This document shows, one piece after another, positions 45,701 to 57,814 of a DNA stretch of 64,000 nt. The notes beneath the pieces are model-generated. The model saw only the letters and a program-made list of their open reading frames with translations, did no database searches and had not been told where the DNA came from. The position numbers and the translations under genes were made by a program. Position 1 is the stretch's first letter. Every line of letters begins with the position of its first letter. Origin of the DNA: Metellina segmentata (lineage: Eukaryota > Arthropoda > Arachnida > Araneae > Tetragnathidae); contig OX375873.1 in assembly GCA_947359465.1 (NCBI GenBank), forward strand, positions 73,038,278 through 73,102,277, given 5' to 3'.

Positions 45701-47371
45701 ACAAGATGGTTCTAACAAGGCGCGACGAAGTACGCGGAAAATCAGCACCCGCTCCGGGACGGCATCATCGAACATCCGCACTTCTCAAAAATGAGAAAAG
45801 AAAGGGCAGGGGTTGACTGTGGGATCCAAAAAAACTCGAAGAAATATTGGTGATGGAGAATTATCCGCAAGGACAGCGGAACCGCAAGAACATCTGTCTT
45901 CCGTCGATTGAGAGTTCTCTCGTACGATACGCACAGTCACCCCTAAGAAATATCGGACTGACTCTCTTACGACCTTCTCACGCAAAAATCAGTGATAGAG
46001 TGAGTATTTTCACGCCAACTGGTTTTGTACATTGGGCAAAATCTCAGATTTCCTCGCCAACTGGGCCGCCAAAATTCTATATTTGATGGTTCCTTCCATC
46101 TGAAACATCGCCAAAATCCGCCAACTGGCAACCCTACTCCGTGTTTTCTTTTGGTGCAATAGAATGCTCTTTCATTAATTAGGATATAAAATCATCCATC
46201 CATCAAACCGATTCAGAACAACCATCAAAGTTATCATGAGATCTTAATGTATAATCCCATAGAAGTCCCGAAGGTGAACGATGAAAACTGATGAAGATAA
46301 TTCCTCTTTTGATAATTGAAGAAATTTTGGCAAGGGGTGGACCTCCTAATTCGCATGGGTTCTTCTTGGAAAAGTTCTCACTTCTCGTCGTTCTTAGCAG
46401 AGGGAATGTCAGCCTGTAGCATTCTAATTTCCAGCTGGAATGGAAAAATATCTTCTGAAAGCGTTGGTTTCTGCCAGTTTTTGGGGTCAATCTATTAAAA
46501 ATCGTGTTGTCTGGGTAATTTTGAGATCTCGTGTAGGTGCGATGATGATTATAAATGTAACGTTTACAATTAACGTTACAATAACATAGCATTGTGCTGG
46601 TATAATCACAGAAAGAAAAAGTAGCAGTGATGTATCACCCAACCAAAAGTATTTTAGAGGTTGGATCACCCAACCAAAACTATTTTAAATTTATTATTAG
46701 ATATACAGTTCAATTTTACTTTTTTTAGAAATTAAAAACTTTATTACTAGTTAATAGATTTAAGTATTGAATTATCAGTTGAAATTGCGTTTATAAACAA
46801 TAAATGTTAGAATATTAAGTGAGTACTTTTAATTTATTGCATCAAGCATTATAAAGAGAAATTAAGATTATCACTTTATTTTGAAAACCATTCGATAAAG
46901 ATATATTTATCACAACCACTATAGAAGGTTCAAATAATAATGTGAATCTCTCTATAATACGATAATGCCTTCGATTTTCATTTCAAATCTCAGTAATTTG
47001 GAAACAGGTAAAAATAAAAAATTTAACGTAGTCAGAAATTTTATTGCTGAAAGAACAAAAGTACAGTATTAAATAACATGTTTTTAAACATAAAAATGTT
47101 GTGTGCAAAGAACTTAACGTGTCTAAAACCATAAAACTATATTTAATTTAAGTCAAAAATTGGAATAAAATGTAACACAATGAATTGATAACTCTCAGTT
47201 TAATATAGACTAATATTTCCCAATTTTTCTAACGCTTTGTTCTCATAGCAGGGATATTACATATATATAGTTATATATAGTCTCCGTTTCACTGATATGT
47301 CTTTTAGATTTAAGAACACAATTAATTTTTTATGAAGTGTTCGAATTATTCTGTTTTGTGTTTTATTTTAG
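45701..47371. other. receptor intron, unclassified
   Basis: The left part (45700-46650) is less AT-rich than its surroundings. It holds a 129-codon - strand frame at 46203-46592 and a 79-codon + frame at 45847-46086, neither with a recognisable domain. CGCCAACTGG occurs three times in 46010-46130 (46012, 46054, 46118). An unclassified old repeat is possible. Confidence 0.3.
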
Positions 47372-47481
47372 GAATGGAATGATTATAAAATGCGATGGGA
47401 TCCCGATGATTATGGAGGCGTAACAAAATTACATGTACCAGCAGAGCTGATATGGCTTCCAGATATCGTGCTCTACAATAA
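47372..47481 (+). CDS. nicotinic acetylcholine receptor alpha subunit, 110-bp exon
   Basis: The exon lies between TTTTATTTTAG and AATAA/GTAAAT. It enters in phase 0 and leaves two bases of a codon (AA). It encodes [20 protein letters not shown] and then [16 protein letters not shown]. This covers the loop D tryptophan (EW), the MRWDP strand, and the WLPDIVLYN segment whose tyrosine is the loop A residue lining the acetylcholine site. The 110-bp size is the usual one for this conserved nAChR exon. The split codon is completed as Asn by the first base of the exon at 57634. Confidence 0.96.
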
Positions 47482-47518
47482 GTAAATATATATTTTATAC
47501 TATACTATCAAAAAAAAA

Positions 47519-47520
<2 letters not shown>

Positions 47521-47553
<33 letters not shown>
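47521..47553. repeat. (TA)n microsatellite
   Basis: About 15 TA units immediately downstream of the 110-bp exon. Confidence 0.9.
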
Positions 47554-47557
<4 letters not shown>

Positions 47558-47699
47558 AAACTATCCTTGAAAATGAAAATATCATTCGCGTTATTCAACT
47601 ATTACAAATAAATACATAGATAGGCTATTAGTGAGAAGCAATGAGGTGCACATTTACAGAATTAGAGAAATACTGAAATATTTATGTGAAATCTGACTA

Positions 47700-48908
47700 T
47701 ACACTGAAGTGCCAAAAGTCATGAGATAGCAATATGCAAATATACAAATGGCAGTAGCATCGCGTAAGAAATGTATAAATGGGCAGTGCGCTGTCTAAGC
47801 TTTCATTTGTACTCAAATTATTCACGTTAAAAGTTTTCTAAAGTGATATTGCCGCACTACAGGAATTAACAGAATTTGAACGCGGAATACTAGTTGGAGC
47901 TAGACGCATGGGGTATTCCATTTAGGAAATTGTTAGGGAATTCAACATTCCACGGTCCACAGTGACAAAAGTGTGTCGAATATATATAATTTCAGGCATT
48001 GCTTCCCACCCTGAACAACACAATGGACGACCGCATCTGATTAATGACCGAGACCAGCGACGTGTACGTAGAGTAGTTAGTATTGACAGACAAGCAACAT
48101 TGTGTAACAGCAGCAATCAATGTGGGACGTACGACAGACGTGTCCGTGAGGAGAGTGCAACGAAATTTGACTTTGTTGGGATATGGCCGTAGAAGACCGA
48201 CTCAAGTGCCCTAACTACCAACACGCCATCGGCTGCAGAGCCTCTGCTGGGCTCGTGAACATATCGATTGAACCCTTTTTAGATGTCTTGAAAAACGTTA
48301 CTTGGTCAGATGAGTCATGATTATAGTTTTTTAGAGCTGATGGGTGGGTTAGAGAATAGCACAGATCGTACGAGGACATGGACCCAAGTTGTCAACAAGG
48401 CCCTGTGCAATCGGGTGGCGGCTGCATAATGGTGTGGGCTGTTTTTACATGTCATGGAATGGGTCCTCTGGTCAAACTGAACCAATCATTGACTAGAAAT
48501 GGTTATGTCCAGCTACTTGGAGAGCATTCGCGGCCATTCATGCATTTCATGTTCCCAAACAACGATGAAATGTTTCAGGATGACAATGCTCCATGTCTAC
48601 CGGACAAAATCGTTCGCGATTGGTTTGAGGAACGTTCTGAAAATTCCAGCGAATGAAGATTGCCAGACATGAATCCCATAGAACATATGTATGACATGAT
48701 CGAAAGGTCAGTTTGTGCTCAAAATCTTGCTCCGGCAACACTTTTGCAATTATAGACTGCTGTAGAGGCAGCATGGCTAAACATTCCTTCAGAGTACTTC
48801 CGATGACTTGTTCATCCAATGCCACGTCACGTTGCTACACTTTACTGGGCGAAACTAGGTTTCACATTATATTAGGAGCTATCTCATGACTTTTGGCACT
48901 TCAGTGTA
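47700..48908 (+). mobile_element. full-length Tc1-like transposon, frame-broken
   Basis: A 1209-bp element with inverted repeats of about 30 bp that match perfectly by eye (left end TACACTGAAGTGCCAAAAGT; right end its complement, ending at 48908), flanked by TA. On + the transposase is traceable across frames. Visible are an N-terminal helix-turn-helix region (47870-48010), then GRTTDVSVRRVQRNLTLLGY (about 48124-48183), GGGCIMVWAVFTCHGMGPLV within a 92-codon frame (48378-48656), FQDDNAPCLPDK with the second catalytic Asp, and DMNPIEHMYDMIER with the final Glu (about 48668-48710). Stops and frameshifts prevent a full product. The intact ends mean it could still be mobilised if an enzyme recognised them. 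Confidence 0.9.
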
Positions 48909-49139
48909 TATAAAATAGATTCCTAGTGTTGAAAAATATTAAGTATGGCTTCAATTTTTTTGTACTTTTAATTTGAGCCGCTTTGTATGTTTTCGTTAAA
49001 AGTAAGTAGTTGAATTTTCGACTCACAATAGCAATACTGTGGATTATTGACGACGGTCAGGATCACTCTTCAACGTAAAAACTTGACAGCATATCGTAAT
49101 TTTGAATCACTGTCAGATATTCAGATAAACACCTTAGCT

Positions 49140-51300
49140 CAGTGATTCTCAACCTGTGGGGCGCGCAACCTAGGGGGGCTCGAGCACATTAGAAGGGGGG
49201 GGGCGAGAATATCCAAGATAAAATATTACTTAAAAAAATTCATTAACTGTCTTAAAGGAAAGCACACATACACATAGAAAACAAAATACATTTCGACATA
49301 TTTAATAATTAACTTACTAAAGTAAAACAACTTCTAAATCAAAACTTACTTAATCAAATCATACCAAATTAAAAACAAATTTATTAATTATTAATGACTT
49401 CCTTGGGCCTGTCTTGCCGAGCAAAGTTTTTCGAAGGAAGGCTTAGTATTAGAAATAGCCACTCTCAGTTCTGTTTCTATATTTAGCTGAGATCTATATT
49501 TTGTCTTCAAAGAAGCCACAGCAGAAAATCCAGTTTCACAAAGGTAGGATGTTGAAAATGGTAATAGAATGCAAAAGGCCCTTGTTTTTAGTGCAGAAAA
49601 ATATATAATCCTCTACTCCTGACCAAAATTCAAATAGTGATTTATTACAAAATTATCTTTTGGTTTCACCACTTGTCGTGTAGTCTATTAATTTTTTTTC
49701 CTCATCAATTGAGAGTCCTTCGGGAATGGTATGAAATGGATCCCTAACCCACTCGTAACTTGCTATCAGTTTGTCGACAGCAAGAAAATACTTTTTAAAA
49801 TTCTTTGCCAGCATGGCTAAATGATTTTCAATGGTTACAAAAACAACTTTTACATGTTCTTCTTCAGCCTTGTAAATTTTAGTACAATCATTAACATTTG
49901 CAATCATTGTTAGGTTTTTTTGCTTTAAATTTCTGTTCCACAATTCGAATTTTCTATAAAAAACATTAACTTTATCACTCGTATCCAACATATGTATATT
50001 TGCGCCTTGGAGTTGAAGATTCAAGATATTTAATTTCTCGAATATGTCGACCAAGTAGCTCAATTTCATCACAAATAAACCATGGCGAAAATTCTTGGCT
50101 TCCGGTCTGTTTTCTTCTTCCAGGAAAATGGCGTGTTCTTCTCTTAATTCATAAACATGTTGCAAGACGTGTAAAACGTGTAATTTCAAGTCGTGTAAAT
50201 TTCCGACGTGATAAACATCTTGCCTCGCAATAAAATAGTAAAGCTGAATGCATTGCACCCATGTCTTTACAAAGTGCGAAAAAGATTCTTGATTTCACGG
50301 GTCTCATTTTGATATAATTTATTACGGTTACAACTGTAGTTAACACAATATTCAGACCAGGACTCATATCTTTGGAAGCCAAAGCTTCTCTGTGGATCAT
50401 GCAATGAGTCCAGACGCACTGAGGCGATTTTTGTTATACAAGTGCTTCTATACCTTGGAATCTCCCGGACATTGAACGAGCACCATCGGTGCATATTCCG
50501 ACGCAATTTTTCCATTCTATGTTTGCCTCGTTCATAAAATCATTTAAAATAGCAAATAATGCGAGCGCTGTTGCTTTGAGTTCTATCGGTTTGCAGAAAA
50601 GTAGTTCTTCTACTACTGACATATTATCACAAAATCGAACCTAGGCAATGAAATGAGCATCTTTATTACTATCTGTTGCTTCATCAAGCTGTATTGAAAA
50701 CAATTTGTCACGCAACTTCGAGAAAAGCTGAGACTGTACATCTTCAGCTATATAACCAATTCGACGAGCAACAGTATCATTTGAAAGAGGTATGAACTGC
50801 AATTGTTTTGAAAATTTTTCTCCCAACATAGTTTCTACAATCTTAATTGCTGCTGGCAAAATAAGCTCTTCACCAACGATGTGAGGTTTTTTACATATGG
50901 CTATTTTATATGAAACTTTGTAGGATGCAATTAAAGCTTTTTTTTATTCACAGATAAAGTTTCTTTAAAAAATTATTTTTGCTTTTCATCTGATTTTAAT
51001 TTTAATTCGAAGAATTCTCTGGGTTTGTTGAAGTACTCACTATGAAGCATTTCCAAATGTCGTTTAAGTTTATTAGGTTTCATGCTGTCTGTGGCCAACA
51101 TTTTTGAGCAAATGATACACAGGGGCCTTTCTTCTTCATTTACTTCAGTACTGGTAAACCCCAGATTTAAGTATTCTTGAGGATATTTTCTTGATTTTAT
51201 TTTCGGAACCACGCTCGTCTGTGTACTTGTTGAAGCTTGACTATCGTCTAATGCTCGTTTACTCCCGCTTAAAAAATTATCCATGGGTCTGCATAAATCT
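49140..51300 (-). pseudogene. hAT-family transposase with BED finger (ZBED5-like), frame-broken
   Basis: The - strand encodes the order expected of a BED-finger hAT transposase. A BED zinc finger comes first (50973-51284: CIICSKMLATDS..., then KLKRHLEMLH). RNase-H-like core pieces follow, at 50641-50859 (SNDTVARRIG, FSIQLDEATDS with a catalytic-Asp-type motif) and 50434-50622 (NCVGICTDGARSMSG with the next Asp). Next is an insertion-domain stretch at 49653-50258. Last is the C-terminal dimerisation motif YLCETGFSAVASLKTKYRS at about 49500-49555. At least three frame breaks separate the pieces. CAGTGATTCTCAACCTGTGG at 49140 is a typical hAT 3' terminus. The opposite end was not recognised, so the 5' boundary is approximate. 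Confidence 0.88.
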
Positions 51301-53883
51301 GCTTCCGTGAATATTTAATATGGTGATTGCAATTAACACGAAAACATATTTAACATTACGATAGCTTTGATAGCGATCGACTCGAATGAGAATTGAAACT
51401 TGCTTTATCGAACATTTCCCTTCTTCTTATGAGAACACATTTGCTCTGCGCATGCTCGAGACGGCTTCCACAAACCATATTACTTATTTTTCTCTTTTCT
51501 TTAGTCATGCTTCTGTTTTATTTCTTTTATTATTCCAAAAAAAGTATTCCGTCTCTAAATTTAGCTCACACCGTCGAGATTAACTACCTTGACACCACGC
51601 CAACGTGAGGATATGTGATCCCATAATAATATGTTTTTATAATATCGCTAGTCCAAGCTATGGAACAGAGTTAAAAATTATAGCCGAAATAATAAAAGCA
51701 AAATTGCATAATACTTCAAAACAGCCCTTCAAATTAAGATACGAGAGTCTTTTTCTTTCAAGCTCCATTTCAACTATTTTTAGATGAGTTTAACTATAAG
51801 AAAAGGTTTCACTAGAACAATTATATCCCATCATTTAATTTTTTTCAATGATTTTCTATCTTTGGTTTTATAAAAACAGCTATCCACCATTACAAGTAGC
51901 TCCTTAATATATAATTTTACTTTTTTAAGATTCCTGGGCATTCTAAATGTTTGGTAAATTGTTTCCGAAAATTTTCAGGAACTGTTTGCTTACAAACTGA
52001 TATCTGAATTGCATACATGTTTCGTGTCAATTAAAGTAGTACTTTATTTGTTCTTCATTAAAAGAAAACAGTTCTAAAAATGTTTCTCGAAGTTATGTAG
52101 CTTGCTTTATCCATTTGAGCTTGTCTCTGAAAAAGGTACAAAGTACAGGCTTATTTCGTCGGTAGCAGAACCACGATTTTGTCCAACGATGTGCTGCTCA
52201 GTTTTAAGTTTAATTCCAAAAACTCCACCCAACGGATTGAGAACTGTCTTTAAAGGCTTTCCTCTGGAGGGAATTTTGTAACTCAAACTCTCCGTGTCTT
52301 TTTCTTCAGTGTTCTTTTTAGTTTCACGTGTATTTTGTCTTTTTCTTTTCTCCGTTTCAATTGTTTCTTTCTCCGTTTGTGTCCTTTATCTTCTTGGATT
52401 CTCCAAATCATTCTGACGTTAAGCAGTTCTTTCAGAAAATCTTCTCTTTAGTTAATATTGAGAACTATAATATCCGAATCAATCATAAAATGTTTTATGG
52501 TTTCTGCTGTCAATTAAATTCTTGATCTTATTTAGTTTCTTAAGTGCCTTTGCAAGAATAGTAGTTTGTATTCCAAACGAACTCTCTAAATACCAATATG
52601 CGTTTTATCTTTCATACGGGAGCCAGAAGATTTTGGGTAGTATCGTGTCCTACTGATAATGCCCAATGTGTTAGCAATCTGCGATTTGTTCGACTCCTCC
52701 ATGATGTAATTATCTCTTATGTGTCAATAAAACTTTAATTGTGTGTATGTCTATTATTTGACATTGTTTGCTTTGTGCCAGGCTCATCAAGCCCAACCAG
52801 TCAAGCAAATAATTAAAAGAATCGCAGTTCTCATTTTTAGAAAATTTCATACCAATGCAAAATCGAATTGATAGAAAAATATGAAGAAAAAAATACATTG
52901 ATAAAAAAATCAAATCCATTCACATCAAACTATGAGCATTTTTTTAAAAAGAATTTTAAGCTTAATATTATTTATGAAAGTAATAATATAAAATGTGAAT
53001 AGGATTGCTATATATACTATATAATAGTTTTTATAAAAACCACTTATGAAATTTTTGACAAAAATCCAGCTCTTTTTTCAAAGAAATTTGTAATTTCTTC
53101 GTGAAAAAATAAGTTTAACAAGGATTTACAGAATGAACAAAATCAAACGAAGGCGATAATTTTACTTCTATTATCCTAATGTCTTTACACAATACGTATG
53201 AGGACTACCACAAAATGCCGTTTAATGCCGTTTTGAGAAAGCTTGAGGCTTAACTTAATTTGAGTCTTCAATTAAATACCATATCGTCAGAGTACAAACG
53301 GCCGTATGTCTGAAAGCTAATTATTTTTTTCCTTGTGAATTTATCTTATTATTATATATACTTTGGATTTTCTTCTTAGTTCATTAGATCAGTTGATGAT
53401 ATAAGAGATTTTACCACCGGTGGGAATCACAAAAAGCCACATATAGCTATAATAAAAGAAAATATAATAATTTTTGACATAAGGCTTTTGCACTTTGAGT
53501 GACGATAGATAAATTAGCAACATATTCTTTATTGGAAGTATGTTGTAATTGAATTGATTAGAAAACAAGCCAAGAGAATCACATTTGGAGTGCGTAGACG
53601 CTGGTTCCACAGCAAAAACACTATCGCCACTACATTTAGCTTGGCAGAAAAAACATTCATTAATGGAGATTATTACTTTTGTTAACGTAGAAACGAAATT
53701 ACATCCTCTGAGATATTAACAACTTGTCTAATACCACAATAGAAATCCATTTCAGTTTTAAAGTAAGTTCCCTTAATGTCAGATTTCTTTATATTGATGC
53801 TCATATCCATAAAAAAATTCAAGGTACAACATTAATAAATTGTAAATGCGAAAGAAATGAGCGGGCATATTTTCTATCATTAT
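51301..53883. other. receptor intron, no gene seen
   Basis: Frames at 51386-51608, 52328-52525 and 52710-52919 are low-complexity or lack domains. A GACACCACGCCAACGTGAGG segment at 51590 resembles the SINE body and may be a fragment. Nothing else is clear. Confidence 0.4.
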
Positions 53884-53985
53884 ATTCTAGAAGGCAGAAC
53901 ATAAGAAGAAAATTAAACATTTTATTCTGGAAGGTAGAGAATAAGAAGATAATTAAACATTTCATTCAGAAGGCAGAATATGAGT
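53884..53985. repeat. 40-bp tandem repeat, about 2.5 units
   Basis: ATTCTAGAAGGCAGAACATA, ATTCTGGAAGGTAGAGAATA and ATTCAGAAGGCAGAATATGA start successive units at 40-bp spacing, with a shared AATTAAACATTT end. The open frame 53724-54023 that spans it is probably incidental. Confidence 0.85.
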
Positions 53986-54969
53986 GCAATCCTAAATATA
54001 GGATCATACCTCAGAGTATCTAGGGTCTTCCACCTTTCATGGTGTTCAAATTGAGCACTCAAATACAAAAATTCTTTTAAAGATTTACTTTTTCTCATGA
54101 AAGGATTTGGAAGAAGGAAGATAGAACGTTTTAGTACCAATTTGATAAGTTTAAATAAATTCCTTTACTTTGTAATGAGAAAAAATTCAATAAAATGTAA
54201 ATAAAGATTATAAGTGAAACAAGCAAATCGTCTTTAAGCTTTTAAAACATTTTTTTAAACCACCCGTCAAAAGAAATGCCTTTGCATTCGCAAGCACTTA
54301 AGAGTACTAACAGTGGCTGAAATATCTCGAAACATGAAATGTCAATCTGTCAGGAAGATAAACGCCAAAAGACCATTTGCTAGATTTATCTTTTTTCTCA
54401 ATGAGATGAGAAAAAGTTTTGAAAACCTTTTACGAAATCGACGATGAACACAGGAATTTTTCAAAATGCACAATCCACTTCAATTTATGGAGTGCAAACA
54501 TATATGTATAGATTCGCAATTTCTGTTAGAAGCTTATTGAACCAGAATGAAGGAGACTTTATAAGGATAGAAAATCATTTCAGGAAATGAGTTTGAATGA
54601 GAAATGCCTTTTGCTTTGAATTATAGATTTTTCGAAATGTTTCCAATAAAGGCTGATATTTCTTTTTAGAAGTAATATTATTGCATAAATGTACTGCAGT
54701 TTGCGAATAGTGCAACTAATACTATTCTGACAGATGATTTGAAATTCAGGTTATTCTATTAAGGAAAACGTACACATCTGAAGAGTAGTCAGGATATTAT
54801 TTTGAAAGTGGATTAAAGTAAAAAATATTTTTGGTTCGGTAAAGTTTTATTATAGTTTTTTTTTAATTTATGCGTTATTAATCGATAATATCTACTTAAA
54901 ATCTAATCATTCGAACATGAACTTAAAAAAATATTACTATACGCGTATGAGAGATTTATGCCAAGTTAA

Positions 54970-55320
54970 ATGAAAATGGCGGTAGTGTTTTTGTTATGGA
55001 ACTTGCTTTGTCCGGACGAGAATGGCTTTCACTTGGCTTGTTTTTGAATACGATTGCAATACGTCACCAATAGAAATTCCCTCAAATGAATTTCGAAATG
55101 ACGTATAATTCATTTATTGTAAAACACCAAACTTATATAAAACAGCAATAAATAACAAGGTAACGCTGATATAAATCCTGTGAGAACATTTGGGTAACAT
55201 GTAGTAAAATTTTCGTCTTGGTTTGCACTGATTTTTTTACTTGGTTTGCACTGACTTTCGTTTTTGGTTTGCTCTGATAATATCTCTCTTCTGCAAACTT
55301 AAACATCTCTGTTTATCGAA
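54970..55320 (+). repeat. third, diverged copy of the 441-bp repeat
   Basis: Ordered matches to 6410-6790 are GGCGGTAGTGTTTTTGTTAT, AATAGAAATTCCCTCAAATG, TAAAACACCAAACTTATATA, and further AT-rich positions. Within it, TTGGTTTGCACTGA occurs twice and TTGGTTTGCTCTGA once at about 24-bp spacing (55219-55283). Confidence 0.45.
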
Positions 55321-57633
55321 CTACCCGTATTATTGTACAATGGCTTTATTCTAATATACAAAATAAATGGCGTTAAATAAAAGTAAGCAAATATTCAAAC
55401 CGTACGTTTGAAAATTCGTTGTAGATATTAGATTTTAATCACCTTTTCTAAAGATTGATATCTAAGAACTGTCTTACAGTATTACAAATCCCTTAGTCCT
55501 CTCTTCATATCTGATCATAAACAAAGGTTACTGAAAGAAGGTTGTTTGATTAGAACTATCGCTCTATGATCATGTTTTGCTACATGAGGGCTAATTTTTC
55601 CAGACAAAACAATTACTTTGGAAATGATGCGATTTTGGAATTTTAAATAATTAACACACAATTTAAGATAAACATATAGCATGGTAATTTCATACTGTCA
55701 TTCTGTATCCAAACTATTATCATATATTACAACATTCAATAAAATTGATAAATTCTAGTCAAACTGAATTTAATTTTTGTTTCTAAGTTTAAGCTTTCAT
55801 CTCTTTTTGAATTTTATACAGTCTTTAAATTACCGTACACGATTTAACTAAACAACGGATAATGCTTTGCTATAGGCTTCACTTTCTGGTAAAGTTTGCT
55901 AATTTACTCTTGTAATTTGAATGTTACCTAATATTGGATCGACAGCATGAAACTTGTCTTTTTAGTGAAACAGAACGTTTTAAATAAACCTTTCTATTCT
56001 AAAAACGAATTGCTAAAACATTCATATAGTTTCCAAAAAGGGTATTCTGTAAATAATGCAGCGTTATTGTATCAAAGGAACAGCAGTTTTTTTAATAATA
56101 ATAACTACAAAGCAAAGTAAATTAGTATTCAGAAATAGATTATTAAAGATTCACAATAGCTTTCATTAATGTTAGTTGATCAAATTAAAAACAAGGTTCC
56201 TTATCTTGTTAACTGGTTGCATTGACTCTGTAATTCCCCCACACATCAAAATGATAATCATCAACCCTAAGTAAATAGTTTTTAAAAATACTTATTTTTG
56301 CGCAAACAGATCAGACTCATCAAAAAGAGACAAGGGTTGAAAATCCAAAGATAAGAAATACCATTTAATCCCACTAAATTAAAAGAGGAGCTCAACACAT
56401 TTTTTATCATCCAAAATTAAAATTGAAGTTGAAAGAAATTAACAGGGTAAGAAATTTTTAATTTAACTTATTATCCTTGACATGAGCGTTATCTACAAAT
56501 ACTTTTCACGGATAAGTTATTTATGACTCGAATTTTTACATAAATCAAACTATAAAAAATCTCATATGAACAGTATAACCTTGGTTATCCAAGTTCAGAT
56601 TAACCGAGTACCCGATTTAACGGAGCCGAATTGGATAGTGAACTTGTTTATAGCTTTAGATAAATTTTTGGCCTGAGTATGTTAACTTTGTTCTTGTATT
56701 ATCTTCAGTTTGACAGAAAGATGTTTGGATGATTGGAATTTTATGGCGCAATATTAAATTCCTGAAAAATATGTTCGAACATATAAGATTAATTACTAGA
56801 TCAATTTTAACAGTGTGATGAAACATTTAAGTAAACAAGATGAAACATAATCAACACTTATAAAGTATCAGGAACGTTAACGTGCATTAAACAAACATTT
56901 AATTTACATGGTAAAGCAAAATCTAGTTTAAGATGTATTGATTTGAAAAAATAAATTATACTTATTTGCGTGTGTGAAATGAGACTTTTTCAAAAGAGTT
57001 TAAAAGATACATGGCACTCTTTCGGATTTATAGTAACTTTATTGTATAATTAATACACGCTGTTACAAATTACCATAGACATTCTCATCCAAATTATTTC
57101 GTTACAGAATTTCTGGAGAAAGTCTGTTAAAACGAACGTGTTTAGTTTACACATTAGCGTATTGTATTTTTTAGAAGTAGTGCTATTTGGATTATTAGAA
57201 TATTATAGGTAAACATAGGGTATTCGTGCTTCTTGTATCTTAACGCATTGAGACGTTTTGTTTTGTACTAATTTGTTAAGATTTTTTTTAATAAACGTTC
57301 ATTTTAACAACTATAGAATTTATTGAATTTTGAAATTGCAGTTAACAGCCAGGAAAGTTCATTAACATGACACGTACTGTAACACGATTATTTTTACTTC
57401 TGGGCCTAAATTATTCTTAGTCTGCTTTATGAGTATTTCAATAGAAGTAACGTGTTATAAATTTCTGCATTTAAAATGCGATGTTTAGTGTTAATACGTC
57501 AATACTATCGGAGTTTCTGGTTATTCGAGGTGACCACCTTATCTTAGACAGTCAAGATTCTACTTCGTTTGAATTGTAATAATTTTAAACATGGTAATTA
57601 TTTTATGTTTAAACTCTTGTAAAACTCTTTCAG
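55321..57633. other. AT-rich receptor intron, no feature seen
   Basis: No ORF of note, no transposase motif and no tandem structure were noticed up to the acceptor CTCTTTCAG at 57625-57633. Confidence 0.45.
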
Positions 57634-57814
57634 CGCCGACGGAAACTACGAAGTGACCATCATGACGAAGGCTATTCTTCATTCTGACGGTATGGTCCAC
57701 TGGAAACCCCCGGCCATCTACAAAAGCTCCTGCCTCATGGACGTGGAATACTTCCCCTTCGATGAGCAGACGTGCTTCATGAAATTTGGATCATGGACTT
57801 ATGATGGCTACACG
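57634..57814 (+). CDS. nicotinic acetylcholine receptor alpha subunit, Cys-loop exon
   Basis: The 181-bp exon lies between CTCTTTCAG and TACACG/GTACGT. Its first base completes Asn, and 60 codons follow ([19 protein letters not shown]..., [11 protein letters not shown]..., [25 protein letters not shown]), ending in phase 0. It contains the signature 13-residue Cys-loop ([15 protein letters not shown]), which contacts the membrane domain during gating, and the loop B tryptophan in SWTYDG. The [12 protein letters not shown] and SWTYDG combination is most like insect alpha1-alpha4-type subunits. The exact paralogue cannot be fixed because the loop C vicinal cysteines and transmembrane exons are not in the window. 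GC content is higher than in the surrounding intron. Confidence 0.97.

Noticed and set aside
46203..46592. 129-codon - strand ORF as a gene
   Set aside because: No recognisable domain, no splice context, and an overlapping frame on the other strand; kept only as part of an unclassified stretch.
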